DNA from: Rhizaria sp. SCN 62-66
Taxonomy: Eukaryota; Rhizaria, unplaced
Direction: 5' to 3'
Length of the DNA: 20,153 nucleotides
NCBI GenBank assembly: GCA_001724265.1
Contig: MEDY01000458.1
Span: 1 to 20,153, forward strand
Shown here piece after piece: positions 1-10,328 of this stretch (its first letter is position 1; each line of letters begins with the position of its first letter). The translations under genes and the position numbers were made by a program. The notes beneath the pieces are model-generated. The model did not search any database, was not told where the DNA came from, and worked only from the letters and a program-made list of their open reading frames with translations.

Positions 1-3000
1 CCGCCGCGGCCGCTGCGGCCGCAGCGCTGGTGGTGGTCGACGCCGCGCTGGCGCCGGCCCCCGCGGCGCCGGCGCCGCCGCCGAGGCCCGCGCCCGCGCC
101 GCCCGCGCCCGCGCCCGCGCCGTCGCCCGAGGCGGGACGCGCGGGGTGGCGCCAGTTCTCGCGCAGCGCCAGCGCGGTCACGGCGGCCGTGGCGGCGCGC
201 AGGATAGCCCGGAGCGCCGACTGCGAGAGGTCGTCGCGCAGGTGCGTCAGCGTGTGCTTCAGCACGGGGTGCAGATACAGGCCCTGGCCCTTGGCGCTCA
301 CGGTCGCGCCGCCGCCGCCGGTCGCGGAGGAGCCGCCGGCGCCAGAGCCCGCGCCGCTGGCGAGCGTCTTGCCGCCGCCCGCGGGGCTCTTGGCTCCAGC
401 GCCAGTGCCGCCAGTGCCGCTGCTGCTCGCGGCTGCGGTAGTTTTGGTGTTGGAGAGCGTGAGGATGAGCTGGTACATGGCGTTGACCGCCTCAGCCGTC
501 TCGCCGACGCAGGGCAGCGGCGGCACGGCCGTTCCCGCGGTGGCGACAATGCAGTGCGCGACCGGGCCCGTGGCCAACAGCAACGAGTGCGAGCCTACGA
601 CGCTGTTGCTCACAGGTACACCGGCGCCATTGTTGTTGCCGTTGCCGCCGGGCGCGCTGGCGGTGCCGCAGGCGACGCTGCCGACGAGCGGGTTGTTGTA
701 CTGCAGCTGCTGCTGCTGCTCGATCTGCTGCTGTCGCATCACGAACGACAGCGGCCACTGCAGGTACCCGGCCTGTCCGTGCGCCGCGGCTGCCGCAGCG
801 AAGTGGCCGTGGGCGGCGGGCCCCAGGTGCCCGTGCGCGCCCACCAGCTGCGCGTGCGCGCCGTTGTAGCTGCTATAGTATCCGGCGCCCAGGGCGGCGC
901 CCGCGACGGCGCCCGCAGCGGTGCTGTAGCGCGCGGCGCCCGCGAGCGCGAGGGGGTGCACTTCCGCGCCGAGCGACCACACGGGCAGGCCCAGCGGCGC
1001 GGCGCGGTTCGCGGCGGTGATCACAGCGGTGTCCAGCCCCGACGGCGCCGCGGCGGTAGTGTGCGCCGTGCCGGTGAAGGCGAGGCCGCCGCCGACGCCG
1101 ATGAGGCCGCCGGGGCCGCCGCCACCGCCGCCGCTGCTGCTGCTGCTGAGGGCGAAGTGACTGTGGGCAGAGGGGACCAGGATGCCTTGGCCGCCAGCTG
1201 CGCTGAAGCCGCCGCTGAAGGCACCGTTGCTGCCGCGGTAAGTACTGCTGTTATTGTTGTAGAAGTTGTTGTACGTGTTGACCCCCCACCAGGGCTTGAT
1301 GCTCACGACGTTGTTGCCCAGAACGGCGCTCGAGCCCGCGTTGTGGCCGTTGCCCGCGCCACTGCCACTGCCACTGCCTGCGCTGCCGCTGTCCGCGCCA
1401 CCGCCGCCGCCGCCGCCGGTGCCCCCGCTGTTGCTGAGGTAGTTGCTGCTGCTGATGGTAGTTTCTGCGGCGGCCACGGTGGCGGCGAGCGAAGCCCCAG
1501 GAACGAGGACCGTGGGCGCAACCGCGGGCGGCGTCGGCAACGGTACTGTAACCACCACGGGCGCGCCTGCGGCGACCGAAGCGAGGATGCTGGTCGCTAG
1601 CGGCGTCGCGGCCGCGTCGGTCAGGTGCCGCGTCAGTGCGTCGCCGATGCTCGCTGAGGTGCTCACGCCGACGGGGGCCGCACTGAGCCCGCCGCGCTTG
1701 CCCGAGGTCGACGTGCTGAGGCTGCTGCTGCTGCTGCTAGCGGTGCTGCCAGACTTACCGCCAGTCGTCGTCACAGTCGTCGTCGTCGTCGTCGTCGTCG
1801 TGACCGTGGTCGTGCCGCTGCCGCTGCTGCCGTCGGCGACCGCGGTCGTCTTGAGCAGTAGCGCCAGCGCGCGGTCGGACAGCAGCCGGGCGGGGCTCAC
1901 CAGCGACAACAGCAGTGACGAGTCGTCCTCGGCGTAGCCGACCCCGCCAGCGCCGGCGCCGCTGGCCAGACTGCTCGAGTTGTTGGCCGCGTTGGGGGCA
2001 AGGCTGCCGCTGCGGCGTCGGGCGCTGCCGCTCGAACCGCCGGCGGTCTTGCTCCCGCTCCCGCTCGCGCTCCCGCCCGCACTCGCACTCGCGCTGCCGG
2101 CGCTGCTGCCGCTGCTGCTGGCGGTGTTGCTGCTGAGCTGTGTGAGCGAGAGGTCGTGCCTCGCGATGGCGCCCGTGAGCGCAACCGTGTAGTGCAGCCC
2201 GTCGGTGGTGTACGAGGTCACCTGCGACAGCGGCGTGAGCGGGAAGAGCTGCTCCAGCGCCAGCGCCGACACCAGGCGCGCGCTCGCGCTGCTGCTGGCC
2301 GTCCCGCCCGCGACCACGGCGGCGCGCGCGCCAGCGCCGGCGAGCGCGCCGCCGCCGCCGCCGCCGCCGCCAGCGCTGGGGGGAAGCACGCCGAGGGAAG
2401 TTAGCACACTGCTGTAGCCGGTGTTGCCGCTGGCGGCGCCGGTGCTGTAGGCGTTGTTGACGTTGCTCGCGGGGTTGTTCAGCGTATTGTTGGTGTTGTT
2501 TGTAACGCCGCTGGTCGCAACGCCAAGCGCCCCGAGACCGGCACCGACGTTGCCGTTGGCGCCGCTGCTGCTGGCGCCGTTTGCGGCCGGGCTGAAGGGC
2601 AGCGGGAAGGGCATCATGAGCAGGCGCAAGTAGAGCCCCAGGCGCGAGATGACGGATGTGACGACCTTGGCCGCCTTGACGCGGTCGCGCGGCGTCGGAT
2701 CCCACGTGCGCCGGCCCGCGGCCGCCGCGGCCGCCGCGGCGCCGCCGTCGCCCCTGAGCGCCGCCGTCGTCGCCGTGACGGCGACGGAGGCGAGGACGCC
2801 CGAGACAACGCTGCTGGCGAGCCGCAGCAGAGGCGGCAGGTGCGCCGCGGCGAGCGCAGTGAGCGCGCGCGCGGCGGCGGCGTTGGCGGCCGACACGAGC
2901 GCGGGGGCCGTGCTCGCGGCGGGCGTCGTCAGCTGGTGCAGCAGCAGGAACGACATGACGCGCGGCGCCGCGGGGGCGCTCGCGTCGCCGCCGTCGGCCG

Positions 3001-4776
3001 AGGCGAAGCCATAAAACGCGCTGCTACTGACGCTAACCGGATTAGCATTGTTATTAGTGTTGTTCAGGTTCTTGAAGTAGCGGCGCGCGGTCTGCGCGCG
3101 GACGCTGGCGGCGGCCGCGTGGCGCAGCGCGGCGGCGCGGTGCGCGGCGGCGATGTCGCGCAGCCGTGGGAGCGCGAGGGCGAGCTGGCGCTGGTCGAAG
3201 CACGCGTCGAGGGCGCGCGTGAGCGAGTCGGCGTGCGAGACGAAGAAGCCCCACGCGGGGTTGTCGGTCGCGCCGAGCTCGATCAGGTAGCCCAGCAGCC
3301 GCAGCGAGTCGCTCGCACCGCCGCCACCGCCGCCAGAGCCTGCGTTCGTACCGGGGCTGGTGCCGCTGTCATCGTTGATGCCGTCTCTGGTATAACTGCC
3401 AGAGCCTGTGCCCGCGGCCGCCGCCGAGGACGATGAGGAGGACAAGGGCGCCGCGGCGAGGCGCGCCGCGAGTGTGCGGCGGAGCCCGGCGACTGTGGCT
3501 TCAACCTCGGCCTTGGCGCGGAGCAGGATGGCGTTGGAGGCCGCGGGCAGAATGCGCAGGTGGCGCACCTTGGTGTACTCGTGCGTCACGTCGTCGATGT
3601 TGCCCAGGAAGATAGCGTTGCGCAGCTTGCGCGGCAGGTCGAGCAGAAAGCGGTATTTATGCACCGAGGCGAGTGTGCGCCGCAGACGCTCGCGCTCCTC
3701 GCGTAGAGACAGCAGCGGCGTGTAAAACGTGGACAACTTCGTCTGCACTGTCGCCAGCAGGAAGTCAAGTCGCGCCAGCCGGCCCTTGGCCTGCACCGCG
3801 CCCGCGCCGTCGCCGCCGCCGTTGTTGGCGAGAGCGATCGCGGTGTCGAGGTCGCCCTCTCTGTCTCTGTTGTAATTATTGCCACCGCCGCCATTCTTGC
3901 TGTCATCGGCGCTGTCGAAGCGCTTGGGCACTACGAACCCGCCCTTGGCGATGCCGCTGTTGGCGCCGCCGGTGTTAGCGCCGCCGGCGTCGCTGTTATC
4001 GATGAGCGCGTTGGTGGGGCGCGCCTTTTCGGGCTGCACGAGCATCTGGATCACGTCGATGGTGTTCTTGGCCTGGATGAACTGCGAGTAGTGAGACTCT
4101 ACCAGGCTGCGCATCTTGCCGTCGTGGCTCGCGCAGATGCGCCGCACCAGCGACAGCCCTTCGGAGAGGTCCGTGGCCGTGGCGCTCGAATGGATCAGAG
4201 CCAGAAAGGCGTTTGGGTTGAACTGGTTGGAGGTCAGGTCGATCGTGCCGGCGGGCAGCCCGGCCTGCGCGAGCGCGGCCAGCGCGGCGGGGAACACGGA
4301 TGCGCCGTCCGACACCAGCGCGAGCGGGTCTCGGCGCGTCTTGGCCAGCGAGGCCGACGCGTCGGACGTGTTGAGTGCGAGCTCCAGCTGCGAGCGCACG
4401 ACTTCTTCGTGGTCCACGTCGTCCAGCGACACCGCGCTCCAGGACTGCGGCGCGCGGTCGCGGTCGCGCGCGGGATCGTAGGTCAGCTCAGCGGCGGAAC
4501 GGCGCTTGGCTGCGGCGGCGGCCGCGGCAGCCGCGGCGGAGGTCGTGCGCGTCAGGGCCGAGGCGGCGGCGGGCTTAGATTTGGTGGCCTGGGACCAGAT
4601 GCCCGGCGACTCCGGCATGGAGTCATCGCTGTCAGCCGACAAATCAGGCTGTAAGGGTTTAAAGCAAAGTGAAGTATTTGTAAGTTAAACTATACAACGA
4701 ACGGACTTTGTTGCAGGGAGATATCGTGCGAAGGAGAAGTGGGTTGAGAACGTACGAGGTCGTCGAGCAGAGACAT
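1..4776 (-). CDS. SEC5: Sec5/EXOC2-like exocyst subunit, 3' end beyond the window
   Basis: Sec5 is a subunit of the exocyst, the octamer that tethers secretory vesicles to the plasma membrane. Exon 1 is 4776-4756 (MSLLDDL), followed by a GTACGT donor; exon 2 runs from 4648 to base 1 in one frame with no stop, giving at least 1556 residues against roughly 900-1000 usual for Sec5. The identifying blocks are near residues 170-215 (KMRSLVESHYSQFIQAKNTI, the Sec5 signature around an 'F..AKNTID' core), residues 338-365 (KYRFLLDLPRKLRNAIFLGN then a DDVTHEYTKVRHL-like helix) and residues 458-475 (LLGYLIELGATDNPAWGFF, like the 'YLLDL...DPAW' block). A further helix, YQLILTLSN, lies near 1399-1407. Between blocks are long Gly, Ala, Ser, Thr and Asn runs, which account for the extra length. 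Start choice: the exon 1 ATG joins exon 2 in phase 0, and an in-frame TAA lies upstream of exon 2. The divergent neighbour is a C2 membrane protein. Family assignment is strong in the first 480 residues; the later part is weakly conserved and I cannot exclude an unseen intron there. Confidence 0.85.
1778..1801 (-). repeat. (ACG)8 triplet run in the Sec5-like exon
   Basis: Eight perfect ACG triplets on the minus strand, in frame, encode eight threonines inside a Thr/Val/Ser-rich insert. This is a likely length-polymorphic microsatellite. Confidence 0.9.
2348..2371 (-). repeat. (GGC)8 triplet run in the Sec5-like exon
   Basis: Eight perfect GGC codons on the minus strand encode eight glycines, flanked by an Ala/Gly-rich stretch. 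It lies in a poorly conserved part of the Sec5-like protein, outside the recognised domain blocks. Confidence 0.9.
4649..4755 (-). other. Intron 1 of the Sec5-like gene (107 bp)
   Basis: On the minus strand the intron starts GTACGT and ends TTACAG. It sits in phase 0 after seven codons. A TTTAAC branch-like sequence lies about 30 nt before the acceptor. An in-frame TAA inside it shows that exon 2 cannot simply be extended upstream. Confidence 0.85.
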
Positions 4777-5278
4777 TGGGAATGTGTCTACAGCGACCGC
4801 TAGTGGGTCTATGGAAAACTGTGAGAAAAAACTACAGAGGTGAAAAGAGCGCGCGTAGCGGAAAAGTGAGACTATATGTCAATACACGGAAGATGGAGAG
4901 TGATAAAGACTCTTTTTGGGGACATTGCTCTTGATCTGCTCTCGGTCAATCGTCAAGTTGTGGGTCGCGCGCCAGTCGGTCAATGGACCGAAAAAAGGGC
5001 GTTCGTTTTGAACTCGGCTGATCGAAATATATGCACAGAGAGATAAGATCGACATAATAACGCATATAATTAAACTGATTAACAGGACACACGATGAAGT
5101 ATTTTGTTTTGTTTCGCTAATCTCATCTGACGATCAATACTTTGCCGTGTGGCAACTTTCTTACCTCCAGACAGCACAACCGTCACTTCGCTCGCGCCGC
5201 TACAAACACAGCCTGCCCGCGGTCCCGTCTTACTGTTTCCCGCTGCTACCGCGAGCCACGCACGCGCCCGCACGCACC
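4777..5278. promoter_or_regulatory. 502-bp divergent intergenic region
   Basis: AT-richer DNA between two start codons that face away from each other (Sec5-like on minus, C2 membrane protein on plus). It must hold both 5' UTRs and at least part of both promoters. Several AT-rich stretches are present, for example around 5027-5035 and 5061-5085, but I see no motif strong enough to call a TATA box or factor site. The last ~130 bp before 5279 are already GC-rich and pyrimidine-rich, as expected for a 5' UTR here. Confidence 0.5.
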
Positions 5279-8042
5279 ATGAGCACTGACTTCCTTGAAA
5301 TCTCCGTCTCTGCCAGGTACGCCCTCATCTGCACCCCGCTATCTGTTCACCTCTTCACTTAAAACCAACCAACTATGTGATTTGCTCTCTTCCTGACTCT
5401 AACTCTCTCTATGAACTCTATTCACTCTTGCATTTTGCTCACATAGGCACCTGCCGTGCTCCGACTGGTCCACGCTGCCAAACCCCGTGGTGTACCTCTA
5501 CTACCAGCCCGCCGACCGCTCGAAGCCCCGCATCTTCGTCGACCGCACAGAGTTCCTCTCGTACGTCTCATCACATTGCTCCATGGATATAACGTAAGAT
5601 GTCACAAAACTATCACTCAAACATGGAAGCCTGACTAATTAACTTTTGTGTTGCTACTTTCGCGAACTCTCGTCATATCTCTCAAATCCTACATGTTCAA
5701 AACTCTTTGTCCTTCCCACAGCGAGACCACCGACGGCGTATTCAACCACAAGCTCCTTTTCCCGCTTCCCCCGGCCTCGGCCGCGCTGCCCGCGACCGGC
5801 GGCGAGTGTCTCTTTGCCATCTACGATGCGGCCGCGCCCCTGTTACGCCCGCTCGCGGCTTCCGTCGCGGACCTGAGCCTGCTGGCGTCGTCGCTGCCCA
5901 CCCCACTGGCCGCCCTCTCGGACGCGCGGTTCCAGTCGCAGCCGCTCTCACTGCCGCTCTCGCTTTCCAACACCAACGCCAACGCCAACGCCAACGCCAA
6001 CGCCAGCTCTTACTCCAGCGGTAAGACCGGCAAAAACAAGAGCAAGGCAAGCAGCGCGAATGACAGCGCCAGCATGGTCGTCACGAGCCCCGAGCTGGTG
6101 CTGCGGGTGCGCACGGCCCACGGTCCCTCGCTCGCGCTCAGCGGCGGCCTGACTTTTGGCGCTGCGGCGCTGCGGCTGCCACAGTCGCTTTTCCCCCTCG
6201 CGCTTGTCAGCTCCAGCAACAGCAATAGCGGCAGCAACAGCAATGGTTTGAGTGCCAGTGCCAGTGTGAGCAGTGCTGTCACAGCCGTTACCGCTGCGCC
6301 CCCGTTGACGCTCACAGTCACCGTGAAGGAGGCTACTGCCCCGCTCGTCTCTGCGTTGGCCGCCGTCGCCCCTGCCGCCACGGCCGTGCCAGTCGCCAAC
6401 AACAGCAACAGCAACAGCAGCAGCAGCAGCAGCAGCTCAAGCATTGGGAGTAATAGTAGCACTGTCAGCGGTGTTGCGTGGTTGCAGCCCCTCAGTCTGT
6501 CCGAGGGCGTCCTGACCCCGGACGCCACCGTCACTTTTACTGTCACGACCACGCTCCCGTCACCCACAAACAGCAGCAACAACAACAGCAGTAACTCGAG
6601 CTCGCCGTCCAACAGCAGCAGCAAAGCGGCGGCGGCGGCAGTCGCGACGGCTGCGGCGGCCGTGACTGCCGCGGCGGGCGGCGTTGTCGTTGCGGAGGCG
6701 AGCATTAACGCGTCGGAGCTCCTTGCACTCACACATAACAACAGCAGCGCGCGCGTTGACAGCGCCAAGAGCGGTGGCAGCAGCAGCAACAACAATAACA
6801 ACAACAGCAGTGCGAGTGATATGAGTCAGACTGGGACATTGTTGATTCCGTTCGCCAACATGCCAGGCTCTGGCGCACATTTGATGCTTTGTACGCGCGC
6901 TTGGGCCGGCATTCACTGGGACAAAGCGCTGCAGCTACCGTACGTTTTACCACTTCTCTCACAACCTCAGCTTGAAGAGGACTTAAACTGTGTGTATCTC
7001 GATTGTATCTTCATATCAAACAAGATACTCAGAATTTATGTAACTAGCAAATTCTAACACATTTATCTCTTGTCTTTATTATTAAACACGTTTCCTTTGC
7101 GCGTATATCTCCCAAAACAGGCACTCGTCCCCGCCGACGTTGTCCTCGATCCGCGCCCTCTCGTGGGCGCGCGCTACGGCCGCCTCGCTGGCTGCCGCGC
7201 GCGCGCTCCTACGCCGCGAGCTCGGCCTTGCCGCCTTCCTCTCTTCCGCCTCCTCACCGACCGGCGCGGCCCCCGTCTCGGCGCTGGCACAGGCCGGGGC
7301 TGTGGCGGCCGCCGTGGTGGCCGAGGCTGACCCCGCGACCGCGGGCTCGGCCGCGGAGGCACTCGCTCAGGCCTGGTTCCTGCCCTCCGCAGCCCCCGCG
7401 GCGGCGGCGGACGCGGTGACGGCGGGCGCAGCAGAGGCGGACGCGGCGCGTGGCCCCCTGTCCCCGTTTGCAGTCTCTCGGGGCTGGGCGGCCTCGCTGC
7501 CGCTCGCGCCTGACGCGCAGGCCGACTCGCCCCTCGCGCTCACCGCGCTCGCGCACACGGCGCTGCGCACGGAGATCGCGGCGGCGGCGGCCGCTGCCCG
7601 TAACATCAGCGGCAACAGTGCTAGTAGCAGTAGTGAGATGAAGGCGATTGCGCAGTCGATCCTGGCGGCGGCCGACGAGAACAGCGGTGCCGGCGGCGAG
7701 GACGACGCGTACGACATCGAGAGCGACATGCTCACGATGACGCCCGTGCCACTGCTCACCTCCGCGCTCGCCGCGGGCACCGCGGTGCTCACGCACCTGC
7801 TGCCGCAAACTACTAGCAAACCCGCTGCTCCGCCGACCTCTGTTGCCGTTGCTGGCGCGCTCTCTGGCGTGCTCTCTGGCTCGCGCCCTGGCGGCGCGGC
7901 GTGCGGCGAGTACAGCGAAATCCACGCCACGGCCACGGCGCTGGCGCGGCTGCTGGACCAGGCGGGCCCGCGCGCCGACGCGCTCTCCGAGAGCTGCCCC
8001 CAGGCCCTCGCTATCCTCGACCGCGGTGAGCAACACCATCAC

Positions 8043-8077
<35 letters not shown>

Positions 8078-9938
8078 CAATGGCAGCGGCGACGACCCGG
8101 TTGCGGCGGCCGTTGCACGGTTGGTGGGTGCGTGCCGCGCCGCTGCAGGCTGCTTAGACCTCGCACACGGGTACTTAGATCGCGTCGCCTTTGTCGAGAC
8201 TAAGGTACTGCGCGCGCTCGGCCAGCGGTCGCTGCCGGCGCTGGCGGCGTCGCTCGCGCTCGCTGCCGCCCCCTTTAGCACGAACAACACAACGAGCACG
8301 AGTGCCAGCGCTGGCGCGAGCGCGAGTGGTGCGAGTGGAGCTGTGAGCGGAGTGACTGTGAGCTGCGGTGTGCGCACCAGCATCATCGAGCGGGCTGAGC
8401 GCGTGTACTTACAGTTTGTAAGGGCTTCTACCAAGGCTCTCACGCCTATCAACAGCAGCAACAACGTTTGCGCTCACATTCAGAATAGCCCCACTGCTGC
8501 TGCTGCTGCTGTTAGTTCTAGCTCGAGTGTCAGCAGTGTCAAGAGTTTGAGCGCGGTTGTGGATGCGGCTAAACTCAAGGTCGCGCTGCTCAGCCAGGCT
8601 GCGCTGCTCAACAGCAACAGCAACAGCAGCAGCACTCGTAATGGCGCGAGTGCTGGCTCGAGCTTCTCTAAATACTCCAGCACCAGTGGCACAGTGAGTT
8701 TGGGCGGCGTTGGCGCGGCCACAAACAACACCCCTGCGGTCACCGCTGCTGCTGCTGCCGCTGCTGTTGTCGCCGCTGCGAACGCGAGCGCTAGCGCCAG
8801 TGGCAAGCGTGCTTTGAAGGGTGATGCTGTGTCCGCTGATGCGTCATCGGCGAAATGCTCAGCTAAGCAGGTTGTTGCGAACTTGTTCTTGCTCATCACA
8901 TCGCTCGCGCTCGCGATGTTCTCCCTGCAAGCCCTGGCGACGACAACGGGCAACGCCCCATCCATTTCCCTGAGCTGGTCCTCGCTTTTCACTTCGGTGA
9001 CCAGCAGCAACAACGGCAGCAACGGCGGCGTCACTTCGTTTGTCGACAGCTTGACTTCGGTCCGCATTTCTGACTCCGCATTGTCGAGCCCCTTAGTCCT
9101 GCCCCTTACACTTCTGCTGGTGCTCGCGCCCGTCGCCATCCGCTCACTCTTCAGCCTCTTCACCTCGTGCTGCTGCGGTTTTAGGGCGCGCGCGGGCTGC
9201 CCCGGCGTCATCGTCTCCGCTGTCAGCGTGTTGATCGCTCTGGTCGACGCCCTGTTCACGCCTCTCGTGTTGCTCGTGCCCTTCACGCTGGCGCGCCGCT
9301 TCTCCCCCACCACCGCTGCCGCTGCGGCCGCTGCCGCCACATCTGTGCAGGGCAGTCACTTACACTACTACGGAAGCACCAGCGCCAGCTCCCTTTACGA
9401 CTACACCAACTCGGCCGCGGCAGCCTCCGCCCCCGGCGCCAGCGCCGTCGTCGCCGCCGCGGTGTCCGCGCTGTCGGCCGCGGCCCCTGGCGCCGTGCCC
9501 ACCCCCGTCTCAGCCTTCACTGTGACCACAAGCAACACGGCCGCGCTACTGCTCGCGCCCGCGGAGCTCGTGCTGCTGCCAGTTGCCGCGCTCGCGCTCG
9601 CCGCCGCGCTCGCCGTCCTCTGCGGCGGCGGCGGCAAGTCGGGCAAGGGTAGGCTGGCGGCCGTGAGCAGCAGCAGCGGCCGCGGCGGCGCGGTGGCGGT
9701 GAGCCTGGCGCTGGCGTCCGCGCTCACGGTCGCCGTGACTGGCGCGCAGTGGGCCAAGACCGGGCTCGCGGGCCCGCTGCTGGCCGCGGCGGCGAGTTCG
9801 CTGGCCTGGGTCGCCACCGCGGGCGCCCGCGGCTCGGGCGTCAACTACAACGGCGTCGTGGTTGTGCTCGTCGCCGTCGCGGGGCTGCTCGCGCACGCGC
9901 GGCTGCAGGCCAACGAGCTCATTCCCGTATTCCACTAA
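5279..9938 (+). CDS. C2-domain multipass membrane protein of unknown family
   Basis: Four exons: 5279-5316, 5447-5560, 5722-6939 and 7121-9938; joined they give 1395 codons plus TAA. Every junction keeps frame and every donor starts GTACG. Residues 5-86 resemble a copine-type C2 domain, a membrane/lipid-binding beta sandwich: FLEISVSARHL, then PNPVVYLYY, VDRTEF, FNHKLLFPL and ECLFAIYD. Asp residues that normally bind calcium look replaced (NP for DP at 25-26; no second Asp after YD at 85-86). Residues ~90-455 are mostly Asn/Ser/Ala low complexity with (Asn-Ala)5. Residues ~458-1040 are Ala-rich with helical stretches and an 11-Gln tract. The C-terminus has hydrophobic segments near 1041-1064, 1115-1136, 1153-1185, 1266-1292, 1314-1333, 1341-1358 and 1368-1382, consistent with about six or seven membrane passes. 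No catalytic motif was found; the INPP4-type CKSGKDR phosphatase loop was looked for and is absent. Role inferred only: an integral membrane protein with a cytosolic C2 head. Gene structure is more certain than family. Confidence 0.8.
5317..5446 (+). other. Intron 1 of the C2 membrane protein gene (130 bp)
   Basis: Starts GTACGC and ends ACATAG; the split codon (AG|G) gives Arg13 inside the first C2 strand. A CTAAC branch-like sequence lies at 5399-5403, about 43 nt from the acceptor. Confidence 0.85.
5561..5721 (+). other. Intron 2 of the C2 membrane protein gene (161 bp)
   Basis: Starts GTACGT and ends CCACAG; the split codon TC|C gives Ser51. A CTGACTAAT sequence at 5631-5639 is the best branch candidate but is rather far (about 83 nt) from the acceptor. 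Confidence 0.85.
5975..6004 (+). repeat. (AACGCC)5 hexanucleotide repeat
   Basis: Five perfect tandem AACGCC units encode Asn-Ala dipeptides in exon 3 of the C2 membrane protein gene. The preceding AACACC is a one-base variant of the unit. Confidence 0.9.
6397..6450 (+). repeat. AAC/AGC triplet tract encoding Asn-Ser runs
   Basis: Alternating AAC and AGC codons give way to a run of seven or more AGC codons. This yields a polar disordered Asn/Ser segment. Similar AAC/AGC tracts occur in the same exon near 6215-6243, 6570-6625 and 6775-6810. Confidence 0.8.
6940..7120 (+). other. Intron 3 of the C2 membrane protein gene (181 bp)
   Basis: Starts GTACGT and ends AAACAG; the split codon CC|G gives a proline at residue 457. 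TTCTAAC at 7052-7058 is a good branch-point candidate. Reading through the intron meets a stop at 7055-7057. Confidence 0.85.
8043..8075 (+). repeat. CAA(CAG)10 polyglutamine tract
   Basis: One CAA and ten perfect CAG codons encode 11 glutamines, directly after three histidines. The uninterrupted CAG run is a likely length-variable site. Confidence 0.95.
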
Positions 9939-10328
9939 GCGAGAGACGCACGCATGGGATGTCTTTGTGACGTCTGAAGATTTTTGGTATTATAATATAT
10001 TCGATTTGGTTTTGTTTTGGTTTGTTTATGGGTTAAAATCAACGGTCGTTATGTTGATCGCCGCGTCAATGATGATTTGTACTAGTATTTGGATACTTAC
10101 ACGTTATAAACACAATTATTCGTTATAGATTCTTTCACACGGTCTCAATATCACATATCTTTTTCATTAATATTCTATCTGCGTGATATACGCCCGGATG
10201 TCGTAACGGCACTCACGGTATGTCGGTTAGTTGGTGGCGGAAGTCTCTGGAGTGAGGAGAACGGAATTACATCGAGCTGGTGTCATCCTTCCGTCAACAC
10301 CGGTTTTGGTACTATTCACAGAAACAAA
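9939..10328 (+). other. Intergenic region between the C2 membrane protein gene and NudC
   Basis: AT-rich 390-bp spacer between two same-strand genes. It should contain the 3' UTR of the upstream gene and the promoter and 5' UTR of NudC. No exact AATAAA was found on the plus strand; AT-rich stretches near 9984-10005 and 10125-10175 could serve the 3' end. No RNA gene or further ORF is supported. Confidence 0.5.

Noticed and set aside
146-1600. 484-codon plus-strand open frame, and the overlapping frame 30-869
   Set aside because: They are antisense to the Sec5-like exon; GC-rich triplet repeats keep several frames open. The minus-strand frame is open all the way from 4648 to 1 and carries the family blocks.
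1755-2705. 316-codon minus-strand frame rich in Arg and Gln
   Set aside because: It is a +1 shadow of the Sec5-like exon; its Arg/Gln runs are frame-shifted Ala, Ser and Gly codon runs.
4091-4654. Plus-strand 187-codon frame
   Set aside because: Antisense to the most conserved Sec5 block (residues ~10-200).
6010-6804. 264-codon minus-strand Leu-rich frame
   Set aside because: Antisense of Asn/Ser/Gln triplet runs in the C2 gene; poly-Leu comes from CTG/GTT repeats, not a membrane protein.
8480-9340. 286-codon minus-strand frame
   Set aside because: Antisense to exon 4 of the C2 membrane gene, which has spliced-frame continuity and coherent hydrophobic segments.
7122-9938. C2 protein as an INPP4-type phosphoinositide phosphatase
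   Set aside because: The family's CKSGKDR catalytic loop is absent and the C-terminus is a multipass membrane block.
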